This document shows positions 1 through 5,450 of a DNA stretch of 13,577 nucleotides, in pieces. The notes beneath the pieces are model-generated. The model did not search any database. It was given only the letters and a program-made list of their open reading frames with translations, and was not told the origin of the DNA. Position 1 is the stretch's first letter. Every line of letters begins with the position of its first letter. The DNA is from Bacillota bacterium. Its GTDB lineage: Bacteria > Bacillota > Bacilli > Lactobacillales > Aerococcaceae. Made by a program: the position numbers and the translations under genes. The stretch is taken from assembly GCA_023442905.1 (NCBI GenBank), contig JAEZWY010000116.1, positions 1 to 13,577 of the forward strand, read 5' to 3'.

Positions 1-264
1 TAGGGCTAGTTCACCAGTAAATTCCATCGGTGCAATCATCCGGATGATTTGTTCGTTTCCCAACTCTGATAATCTAAAGATCTTTACTTTACCAGTTAAT
101 ACAAAGAGAAAATAGCGAGCTTCAGTATTGGTAGCATAAACTACTTCATTTCGCTTATATAATCTCTTTGTAAAATAGGGGACGATCTTTTCAAGCGTTT
201 CAAAATCAAGATCTTTAAATAATTCAAATTGTTGTAGATCCCTGATTTTTTCATTACTCAACAT
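1..264 (-). CDS. Crp/Fnr-family transcriptional regulator, N-terminal part (gene runs off the window)
   Basis: Read on the minus strand from the ATG at 264, the frame stays open for 88 codons to the window edge, so the C-terminal helix-turn-helix is not visible. The translation begins MLSNEKIRDLQQFELFKDL and continues into a cyclic-nucleotide-binding-like beta roll: a YFLFVLTGKVKIFRL segment at about residues 51-65, then GNEQIIRMIAPMEFTGELAL at 69-88. This is the usual effector-domain layout of Crp/Fnr proteins. No cysteine occurs in these 88 residues, so the N-terminal Fe-S cysteine cluster of E. coli FNR is absent. A GAGGTG ribosome binding site lies in the 15-nt gap after etfA and overlaps the etfA stop region, so the gene is probably the last or a late gene of the acd-etfB-etfA operon. 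It is a candidate regulator of the Crp/Fnr-type boxes upstream of that operon. Family call is firm; effector is unknown. Confidence 0.85.
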   Translation of the reverse strand, partial: MLSNEKIRDLQQFELFKDLDFETLEKIVPYFTKRLYKRNEVVYATNTEARYFLFVLTGKVKIFRLSELGNEQIIRMIAPMEFTGELAL

Positions 265-279
265 TTTTTCACCTCAAGT

Positions 280-1272
280 TTATTTACTTTCTAATAGTTT
301 TCCTAAAGCTTTTGAAAAGGTAACAGCATCACCAACATAACCAACATCTGATTCCTGGAAAATAGCAGCCTTAGGATCTTTATTTACTGAGAAGACAAAC
401 TTCGCATTGTTCATACCTACAGTATACTGTATAGCTCCGGCAATACCAAAATTTAATAGTAGTTGTGGTTGAATAGTGACACCACTTTGTCCAATTTGTT
501 CATCGTGAGTGTACCAGCCGTTTTCAGCCAGAGGACGAGTAGCACCAACTTTTGCATTTAGCAACTTAGCAACTTTTTCTGTATGTACTAAATTATCTTG
601 CATCTTCATTCCACGTCCAACAGCAACGATTTTATCTGCATCTGTAATTGTGTTTGTTTGTGATTCGCCAGGTGTCTTTTCTAAAACTTCAAACGTATAT
701 GTTTTTTCTAATGTCATTGGTACGTCTATGATAGCACCTTGACGTGAGCTGTCAAATGCCAATGAATTAAAAACATTCGGGCGAACAGTAGCCATTTGTG
801 GTCGACGTTCTGGCGTTAAAATAGTACACATTAAATTATCGCCATAAGAAGGTTTTACTTGTACTAATTCACCTTTTTGATTAATAGATAAGTCTAAACA
901 ATCTGCAGTTAATCCAGTTTGCAATGCGCCTTGTAGTCTAGGCGCTAAGGCTCTACCTTTAAGTGTAGCCGCAAATAGCACGATATTTGGTTCATGTTCT
1001 TTAGCAAGCTGTGCAATTGCTTTTTTTGCTAGCATCGGATCAAATTCACTGAATAAGTTATTCTTAACTACTAATACTTGATCAGCACCATAGCCAATGA
1101 GTGTTTTAGCATGGTTTGTTTGATCAGTTTCTAATAAGATTGCTGTAACCGTATCAGCGTTTGCTTGACTAATTTCATGGGCCTTGCCTAATAACTCTAG
1201 CGTTGAAGGGTGGACTAAATCATTTTCTAATTCAGCGACTACCCAGATACCATTTGATATTACTTGATTCAT
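280..1272 (-). CDS. etfA: Electron transfer flavoprotein alpha subunit
   Basis: A 330-residue protein of normal EtfA length. The N-terminal Rossmann-like half (about 1-195) has the segment LFAATLKGRALAPRLQ (99-114). The C-terminal FAD domain (about 205-330) carries GRGMKMQDN (219-227), GATRPLAENGW (243-253), EQIGQSG (258-264), FGIAGAIQYTVGM (275-287) and SVNKDPKAAIF (295-305). With EtfB it should form a cytoplasmic heterodimer that carries electrons to or from the acyl-CoA dehydrogenase encoded upstream. The usual GISGAIQH motif reads GIAGAIQY here: Ala279 replaces Ser, and Tyr283 takes the position of the histidine (human alpha-His286) that contacts the FAD isoalloxazine. The ATG at 1272 is preceded by AAGGAGGTAAGCAC, an excellent ribosome binding site that covers the end of etfB; the gap to etfB is 12 nt. 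Identity is certain; whether it bifurcates electrons is not. Confidence 0.95.
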   Translation of the reverse strand: MNQVISNGIWVVAELENDLVHPSTLELLGKAHEISQANADTVTAILLETDQTNHAKTLIGYGADQVLVVKNNLFSEFDPMLAKKAIAQLAKEHEPNIVLFAATLKGRALAPRLQGALQTGLTADCLDLSINQKGELVQVKPSYGDNLMCTILTPERRPQMATVRPNVFNSLAFDSSRQGAIIDVPMTLEKTYTFEVLEKTPGESQTNTITDADKIVAVGRGMKMQDNLVHTEKVAKLLNAKVGATRPLAENGWYTHDEQIGQSGVTIQPQLLLNFGIAGAIQYTVGMNNAKFVFSVNKDPKAAIFQESDVGYVGDAVTFSKALGKLLESK

Positions 1273-1284
1273 GTGCTTACCTCC

Positions 1285-2079
1285 TTAAATAATATGACGT
1301 TCTGATAAAATATTCAGTAACGTTTCTGCTGCTTCTGCTGCTGAACCTTCAAGCATAGTCATTTGACGTACTGAGGCTTCAGGTACAAAGCTTTCGGTAA
1401 CAACTGTTGGCGAACCTTTAATTCCGATGCGGTTTTGATCACATTCAATATCTTGCTCATTCCAAACAGTAATTTCTTGTTGCATCGATTTCTTAATACC
1501 AAGTGGCGTCTGGTATCTTGGTGTATTCATTTCATCTCCAACACTCATGACTAGGGGATAAGAGACACGAATAACTTCTTGATCTACTTCTAATTGTCTT
1601 TTTACATCAATTGTTTGATTATCGGTATTTAAATCTACTATTCCAGAAGCATTTGTAATTTGAGGAATATCTAATTCTTCAGCAATTAACGGACCAACTT
1701 GACCTGTATCTGCATCTATAGCTTTTAAACCAGTTAAAATTAAATCAACGGCACCAATTTTTCTAACCACTTGTGCAAGTGTATATGCCGTTGCTAATGT
1801 ATCAGAACCAGCAAAAGCACGTGATGAAATCAAATATGCGTCGTCACAGCCCATAGCTAACGCTTCATGAAGACTTAGTTTAAAGCTTTCTGGACCCATT
1901 GTGACTACAGATACGGTACCACCGAATTTTTCTTTTAATTGTAAGGCTGTTTCAATTGCATACTCATCAAAAGGATTGATTTTCCCACGAACACCACTAC
2001 GAACTAAGTTATTTGTCTTAGGATCAATCTTTACATTATTACTAATGGGGATTTCTTTAATAAAAACGACTATTTTCAT
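1285..2079 (-). CDS. etfB: Electron transfer flavoprotein beta subunit, resembling the bifurcating clostridial type
   Basis: 264 residues, within the normal EtfB range. Visible family motifs are MKIVVFIKEIP at the start, AFAGSDTLATA (88-98), IDADTGQVGPLIAEEL (121-136), MNTPRY (184-189) and IGIKGSPT (218-225). From memory of the family, the order of INPFDEYAIETAL, MNTPRY, the W..QDIE segment and KGSPTVV..SF matches EtfB proteins of the electron-bifurcating Bcd/EtfAB type (for example Acidaminococcus, which has DGDTAQVGP where this has DADTGQVGP). EtfB holds the nucleotide or second-flavin site and pairs with EtfA. The ATG at 2079 overlaps the acd stop codon as ATGA, which indicates translational coupling; a GAGAGGAAT ribosome binding site lies inside the end of acd. 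Family call is firm; assignment to the bifurcating subgroup is inference. Confidence 0.95.
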   Translation of the reverse strand: MKIVVFIKEIPISNNVKIDPKTNNLVRSGVRGKINPFDEYAIETALQLKEKFGGTVSVVTMGPESFKLSLHEALAMGCDDAYLISSRAFAGSDTLATAYTLAQVVRKIGAVDLILTGLKAIDADTGQVGPLIAEELDIPQITNASGIVDLNTDNQTIDVKRQLEVDQEVIRVSYPLVMSVGDEMNTPRYQTPLGIKKSMQQEITVWNEQDIECDQNRIGIKGSPTVVTESFVPEASVRQMTMLEGSAAEAAETLLNILSERHII

Positions 2080-3233
2080 AGCATATATTCCTCTCTTTGT
2101 TCAAATAAAACTGAGTTTGCGATATCTAGTTGTAGTTTTTCATAAGCACCTTCTGCGTATTGTAGCGCTTTGGCATCACGCCATAGATGTTCTACTGGAT
2201 ACTCCTTAGAATAACCATAGGCACCAAAAATTTGCATCGCGTGATTTGCAGCTTTAAGGGCTTGATCTGAACCAAACAATTTGGCTGTTGTTGTTTCCAT
2301 TTTATGATCAACATTTTGGTCTCTTAACCAAGCTGCTTGATAGATGATTAATCTTGTTGCATGAAGCCCCATAGCAATATCAGAGATTCTGAACTTTATA
2401 CCATCAAGATGAGACATCTTGTTACCAAACAATTCACGTTCTTGCGCATACTCTGTAGAGGTTCTTAAGGCTTCTTCTTGAATACCTGCAGCTAAGGCAC
2501 CCATTAAAAAGCGTGCGGTGTGATGAGCATTATGGCCAATCTCCATACCATTATCAATATCACCAAGACGGTCTACATCAGGAACTAGGGCGTCTGAAAG
2601 ATAGATATCTCCGACTGGGCATCCCCGCATACCTACAAAGTCTTCAACACGTCCATTTTCGAAACCAGGATTTTTATTATCTAAGATAAATACTGTTCGA
2701 CTGTGCTCAGTATCTTTTTCTGGGCTAGTAATAGCTAAGATCAAATACATAGAAGCTGCTTTTACACCATTGGTTAAGAAAGCTTTATTCCCATTTAATA
2801 ACCAACCATTTTCTGTTTTAACAGCAGTTGTTTGTTGTGTTGATGCATCAGAACCACTAGCAGGTTCGGTTTGGCCAAAGGTAAATAATTCTCGGTTAGC
2901 TCTTGGTAACCAGCGTTCTTTAATTTCCTCACTACCATAGATAACAAGTTGATCAATAGCTTTCCAGTGAGCTTCTAAAGTAAATGCAACACCAGGATTA
3001 ACTTTTGCTAATTCAGCAATCACCATTGTTTGCGTTACAAAATCATATCCGGCACCACCATAAGCCTCCGGTACCGCAATACCTACAATACCTACGTCAG
3101 CCATCTTATCGGTAAGATCTTGCTGATAACCGTGCTCTTCAATTTGCTCATATCTTGGTGCAATTTCTTGCTCTGCAAATTTGCGAACCATTTTCCGTAA
3201 TAATAGTTGTTCATCAGAGAATTTAAAATCCAC
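2076..3233 (-). CDS. Acyl-CoA dehydrogenase family flavoprotein
   Basis: 385 residues, the standard length of a soluble short/medium-chain acyl-CoA dehydrogenase. In order: an N-terminal helical domain starting MDFKFSDEQLLLRKMVRKFA, the middle beta domain with the FAD-binding signature FGQTEPASGSDA (119-130) and LNGNKAFLTNG (146-156), and a C-terminal helical domain with ERELFGNKM (265-273) and the closing motif FGAYGYSKEYPVEHLWRDA (336-354). The catalytic base is probably Glu361 in QYAEGAYE, at the position of the YEGT glutamate of MCAD/BCD; Thr is replaced by Ala. The start is GTG at 3233, chosen because it gives the family N-terminus and lies just after GGTGAAAT; a nearby ATG is out of frame. 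It is the first gene of an operon with etfB and etfA, so its electrons pass through Etf. Substrate and direction (oxidation, or enoyl-CoA reduction as in butyryl-CoA dehydrogenase) cannot be read from the sequence. Confidence 0.93.
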   Translation of the reverse strand: MDFKFSDEQLLLRKMVRKFAEQEIAPRYEQIEEHGYQQDLTDKMADVGIVGIAVPEAYGGAGYDFVTQTMVIAELAKVNPGVAFTLEAHWKAIDQLVIYGSEEIKERWLPRANRELFTFGQTEPASGSDASTQQTTAVKTENGWLLNGNKAFLTNGVKAASMYLILAITSPEKDTEHSRTVFILDNKNPGFENGRVEDFVGMRGCPVGDIYLSDALVPDVDRLGDIDNGMEIGHNAHHTARFLMGALAAGIQEEALRTSTEYAQERELFGNKMSHLDGIKFRISDIAMGLHATRLIIYQAAWLRDQNVDHKMETTTAKLFGSDQALKAANHAMQIFGAYGYSKEYPVEHLWRDAKALQYAEGAYEKLQLDIANSVLFEQREEYML

Positions 3234-3279
3234 TTCATTTCACCACTTTCGTTTTATTTGTTAAATATTTCACCAGTTC

Positions 3280-3285
3280 AGTATA
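3280..3285 (-). promoter_or_regulatory. Candidate -10 box of the acd-etfBA promoter next to the FNR box (P2)
   Basis: On the minus strand this is TATACT, one mismatch from TATAAT. It predicts a start point near 3273, about 40 nt upstream of the acd GTG. There is no good -35 hexamer; instead the FNR-type palindrome at 3309-3322 sits at about -42, the class II activator position. This is the arrangement of an activator-dependent promoter. Confidence 0.5.
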
Positions 3286-3308
3286 CGACAGTCATCTCTG
3301 TATTTTCC

Positions 3309-3322
3309 TTGATATATATCAA
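3309..3322. promoter_or_regulatory. Perfect FNR-type operator, TTGAT-N4-ATCAA
   Basis: The sequence TTGATATATATCAA is a perfect 14-bp palindrome that fits the FNR/FLP consensus TTGAT-N4-ATCAA at every fixed position. It lies in the intergenic region upstream of acd. Its centre at 3315.5 is about 42 bp upstream of the start point predicted from the -10 box at 3280-3285. The operon it precedes ends with a Crp/Fnr-family gene, so that protein is a natural candidate to bind here, although another FNR-like regulator elsewhere in the genome could also do so. Confidence 0.7.
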
Positions 3323-3360
3323 ACATTTGATGAAATAAGCGACAAAATAAAGTGCTTTCA

Positions 3361-3380
3361 TTAATATTAATATTAATATT
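3361..3380. repeat. Short tandem repeat of TTAATA in the acd leader/promoter region
   Basis: Three direct copies of TTAATA followed by TT, between the upstream -10 box (P1) and the FNR box. The tract is AT-only and likely flexible or curved DNA. Its copy number could vary and change the spacing between the two Crp/Fnr-type boxes; no functional evidence is visible. Confidence 0.5.
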
Positions 3381-3390
3381 TCGTGTATAT

Positions 3391-3396
3391 ATTATA
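3391..3396 (-). promoter_or_regulatory. Candidate second -10 box upstream of acd (P1)
   Basis: A perfect TATAAT on the minus strand, with predicted start near 3384 and a leader of about 150 nt. The -35 region is poor in match and coincides with the GTGA-N6-TCAC palindrome at 3408-3421. If this promoter is real, a Crp/Fnr protein bound there would more likely block it, while the same protein at 3309-3322 would activate P2. Confidence 0.4.
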
Positions 3397-3407
3397 AGTG
3401 AATCAAA

Positions 3408-3421
3408 GTGAATAGTATCAC
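3408..3421. promoter_or_regulatory. Crp-type palindrome GTGA-N6-TCAC
   Basis: GTGAATAGTATCAC has the half-sites and 6-nt spacing of Crp/ArcR operators (TGTGA-N6-TCACA), though the outermost bases are not conserved. It shares the TGA-N6-TCA core with the FNR box at 3309-3322, and the two centres are 99 bp apart. Being in the same intergenic region as a second family box raises its credibility; alone it would be weak. Confidence 0.45.
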
Positions 3422-3430
3422 AACTATTAC

Positions 3431-3477
3431 TAAAAAAACTTCTTCATTAACTAGCTGTGGTTAGTTAATGAAGAAGT
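3431..3477 (-). terminator. Rho-independent terminator of the satD-DUF3307 unit
   Basis: A perfect 16-bp stem (3438-3453 with 3462-3477; left arm ACTTCTTCATTAACTA) with an 8-nt loop. On the minus strand it is followed directly by a seven-T run (complement of 3432-3438). It lies 13 nt after the stop codon of the DUF3307 gene and separates that gene from the acd operon promoter. Confidence 0.9.
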
Positions 3478-3489
3478 CGTATGAATTTT

Positions 3490-4209
3490 CTAAAATATCA
3501 AAAAGTAAGCAATGACGACAAAGAGAATACTATACAGTGTTCCAATTAAATAATATTCGGCAAAACCCTGATTTTCCTCTATCAATTTAAACCGTGCGAT
3601 AGATTTAGCGGTATAGATTAAACCGATGGAGGAAAGGGCGTTCAATGAAAGAAAGATAGCTGATAAGATCCGTTCTAAGTTCCCAATCATTGCGCCTGCT
3701 CCTGGTACAGTGACTATTTCTGTCTGATGATCAGTATAGTTTTGATATTGGTTAAAGAGTATTTTAAAGGTTATATTTGCTGGTTTAGTGATTAACACGC
3801 TTAGAAGCATCCATTTCAAAATTAATATTGGTATAACTAGACTAATTTCACCGGATGCTGGAAAAAGATATTGGCTGATTATTAAGATAGCAGCAATATG
3901 TAGTAACTGATCAATGAGATAAATATAGGGTAGTTGTTTTGCTTTAAAGGACCAATTACGATGAATAATAACTTTTAAAAGGTCTATCATGACGTGGCTC
4001 ATCCATACGCTTAAAAATATCCCAAATAAGCTGATTTGCCAAGTAAATATCCAGGAAACAAATAATAACAATCCATGGATAACCAAATGTTTATTCAGGG
4101 CATGATAGTGTTTATTTTTAGCTTTAGATAGTGATTCGCTCTGAAAATGATAATCACCTAGAAAATGGGCAATTAATATGAGAATAGTTATCGGATTATG
4201 AATGAACAT
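3490..4209 (-). CDS. DUF3307-family integral membrane protein (SatE-like position)
   Basis: I recognise the family but not a function. The preferred start is the second of two adjacent ATGs (4209, 239 aa): AAAGGAGGTAG leaves about 6 nt to it but only 2-3 nt to the ATG at 4212. Either start overlaps the end of the satD-like gene by 14-17 nt, so the two are translationally coupled. The protein has about six hydrophobic segments (near 5-17, 42-58, 60-78, 98-118, 122-142, 180-200, 219-238). Conserved polar motifs lie in or near them: HFLGDYHFQSE (15-25), HGLLLF (45-50), SHVMIDLLK (71-79), IDQLLHI (99-105), IGNLERIL (175-182) and EYYLIGT (218-224). The His/Asp pairs recall membrane-embedded metal sites, but this is only a suggestion. 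Pairing with a SatD-like protein is known in streptococci, where the sat locus was linked to acid tolerance. Followed by a strong terminator. Confidence 0.82.
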   Translation of the reverse strand: MFIHNPITILILIAHFLGDYHFQSESLSKAKNKHYHALNKHLVIHGLLLFVSWIFTWQISLFGIFLSVWMSHVMIDLLKVIIHRNWSFKAKQLPYIYLIDQLLHIAAILIISQYLFPASGEISLVIPILILKWMLLSVLITKPANITFKILFNQYQNYTDHQTEIVTVPGAGAMIGNLERILSAIFLSLNALSSIGLIYTAKSIARFKLIEENQGFAEYYLIGTLYSILFVVIAYFLIF

Positions 4210-4861
4210 CATCTACCTCCTTTATAATATTGATTAGATTTTCCTTGGCCATCAAATAAATTTTTATATTAGCTGAGTTTAGCCGTTTACTAAGTGCTGA
4301 AGCAGATAGATTTAACTTTTTAGCAAGGGCATTTTGGTTAAATACTGGTTGATAGATACCCTCCGCCAATAGGCCATTGAATACATCAAGCTGTGTTCTT
4401 GTCCAACTAGATCGCAGTGTATCTGTAAGTAATAGTATCGTATTAATGGTAGTATCTTTTTCTCCTAATCCAATAAATACTTGTCTTAAATTGCCACTAT
4501 AATTGTGCGATGCAACTTCTTCAATAGCAGCTCTTGCATGCCAATAGGCTGGCCCATCCGCTCCTATACTCATTTCTGGGTTTATTTCAGTAGATATGCT
4601 GCCATAACCAATCCCGAAGCGAATGGGGTGGTTAATTAGGCGCTGGATATCATCGATGAGTTGAAATAGCTGATCATTTGGTTCTATGAGCACTTGGAAT
4701 TCATCTCCCAAAGTGATTGTTAGTTTAGAAACAATTATATGTGCGTATTTTTGATTGATAACACTGAAACTTTGAATTAAGTTTTCTTGTAATTGCTCTC
4801 GGTGAGTAGTTTGTTTAGAGTCAATTAGGTCGCCGATAATGGCTATGTAGCTCTTATTCAT
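4196..4861 (-). CDS. satD: SatD-family protein with C-terminal helix-turn-helix
   Basis: I place the start at the ATG at 4861 (221 aa), 8 nt after AAGGAGGTG. A longer reading from 4912 would begin upstream of one -10 box and lacks a ribosome binding site. The N-terminal 115 residues carry AIIGDLIDSK (7-16), KLTITLGDEFQVLI (46-59), PIRFGIGYGSIST (79-91) and SIGADGPAYWHARAAIEE (98-115). The order resembles the class III nucleotide cyclase/GGDEF fold: a first-strand Asp, a hairpin with GDEF, a GIGxG strand and a closing Ala-Arg helix. Whether it is catalytic is unknown. Residues 174-197 (FNQNALAKKLNLSASALSKRLNSA) look like a helix-turn-helix. It is first in a two-gene unit with a DUF3307 membrane protein, and its promoter is overlaid by repeated palindromes, so autoregulation is likely. 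Family call is fairly sure; the symbol rests on family resemblance to streptococcal SatD. Confidence 0.8.
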   Translation of the reverse strand: MNKSYIAIIGDLIDSKQTTHREQLQENLIQSFSVINQKYAHIIVSKLTITLGDEFQVLIEPNDQLFQLIDDIQRLINHPIRFGIGYGSISTEINPEMSIGADGPAYWHARAAIEEVASHNYSGNLRQVFIGLGEKDTTINTILLLTDTLRSSWTRTQLDVFNGLLAEGIYQPVFNQNALAKKLNLSASALSKRLNSANIKIYLMAKENLINIIKEVDDVHS

Positions 4862-4875
4862 ATGGCACCTCCTTA

Positions 4876-4950
4876 TTTTTCCATTATAACGGAAAAATAA
4901 GTAAATTGCCATTATAACGGAAAATTTAATATGTGTCCGTTATTTAGGAA
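4876..4950. promoter_or_regulatory. Repeated palindromic operators over the satD promoter
   Basis: CCATTATAACGGAAAA occurs identically at 4881-4896 and 4909-4924, 28 bp apart. The first copy is embedded in a 22-bp palindrome (4876-4897) with arms TTTTTCC and GGAAAAA and a single mismatched pair around a TTATAA core. A third, degenerate copy in the other orientation lies at 4935-4950 (GTCCGTTATTTAGGAA), 26 bp further on. The first two copies contain a TATAAT -10 box on the minus strand, so a bound protein would cover the promoter. The helix-turn-helix of the adjacent SatD-like protein is the obvious candidate ligand. Confidence 0.75.
4911..4939 (-). promoter_or_regulatory. Promoter of satD-DUF3307
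   Basis: On the minus strand: -35 CGGACA (4934-4939), a 17-nt spacer, and -10 TATAAT (4911-4916), with predicted start near 4904 and a leader of about 43 nt. A second TATAAT at 4883-4888 lies in the other operator copy, but its -35 (TGGCAA) is poor. Confidence 0.65.
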
Positions 4951-5013
4951 ACTTTTAGAAATTGGTGTTATAACCACCTATAGTATAAATATACGATAAC
5001 ATATCACGCGTGT

Positions 5014-5423
5014 TCGCTAATTCATCAATATGTAATACCTATTAATGGTAGGGTATATCGATCAGAGTTTATTGATAGAAAATTACATTATATTGTTAGT
5101 ATTGATTCATCAGATGGCTTCGAATTGTGTCCAGCAGACAATTGCCAAATCCCAATTGAAGGGCAGATTCAATCTACGCCAGATAAATTTCAAATAGTCG
5201 ATGGGGTACTGTCTCAATCGGAAATCAAAAAAATTGAACATTTTTAAAGGCAGAAAACATACAAGTTGCGGCAGTATAATTTATCGAAACAGAAGATGGA
5301 CAAAAGTGGGCATATGATGTAAACACAAATACGAACTACAACGCCGATGCAGAAAAGGTTGCCAAAAAATATGGTATGTTAGCATTAGCTGAATATTTAG
5401 GTAATTTATTAGAAAAATTATAA
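5014..5423 (+). pseudogene. Decayed gene for an ATP-grasp (glutamate-ligase-like) protein, C-terminal remnant
   Basis: One frame (5014-5244) reads INGRVYRSEF from 5041, then FIDRKLHYIVSID and GFELCPADNCQIP, ending in KIEHF and TAA at 5245. The next frame (from 5244) continues LKAENIQVAAV, hits TAA at 5277-5279, then reads FIETEDGQKWAYDVNTNTNYNAD up to the natural stop at 5421-5423. The GFELCPAD and FIExxDGxxxxYDVNTNTNYN motifs are, from memory, those of the catalytic end of ATP-grasp proteins annotated as alpha-L-glutamate ligase homologues; in them the residue before FIE is Glu, so GAA to TAA explains the nonsense codon. Restoring one T in the T-run at 5241-5245 joins the frames as EHFLKAEN. 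No start codon or N-terminal half (the family is about 300 residues) is present, so the gene is 5'-truncated. Pseudogene status is well supported; family call is moderate. Confidence 0.72.
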
Positions 5424-5450
5424 ATAATCATTAAGCAAATGTATCTATTG

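Noticed and set aside
509..742. Plus-strand reading frame opposite etfA
   Set aside because: Antisense shadow of a well-conserved gene; no ribosome binding site or promoter.
3360..3380. TTAATA repeat as a CRISPR-like array
   Set aside because: The units are six bases and directly adjacent with no spacers; it is a simple short tandem repeat.
4862..4912. 17-residue N-terminal extension of the SatD-like protein
   Set aside because: It would start upstream of one -10 box and inside the operators, without a ribosome binding site; the ATG at 4861 has AAGGAGGTG at ideal spacing.
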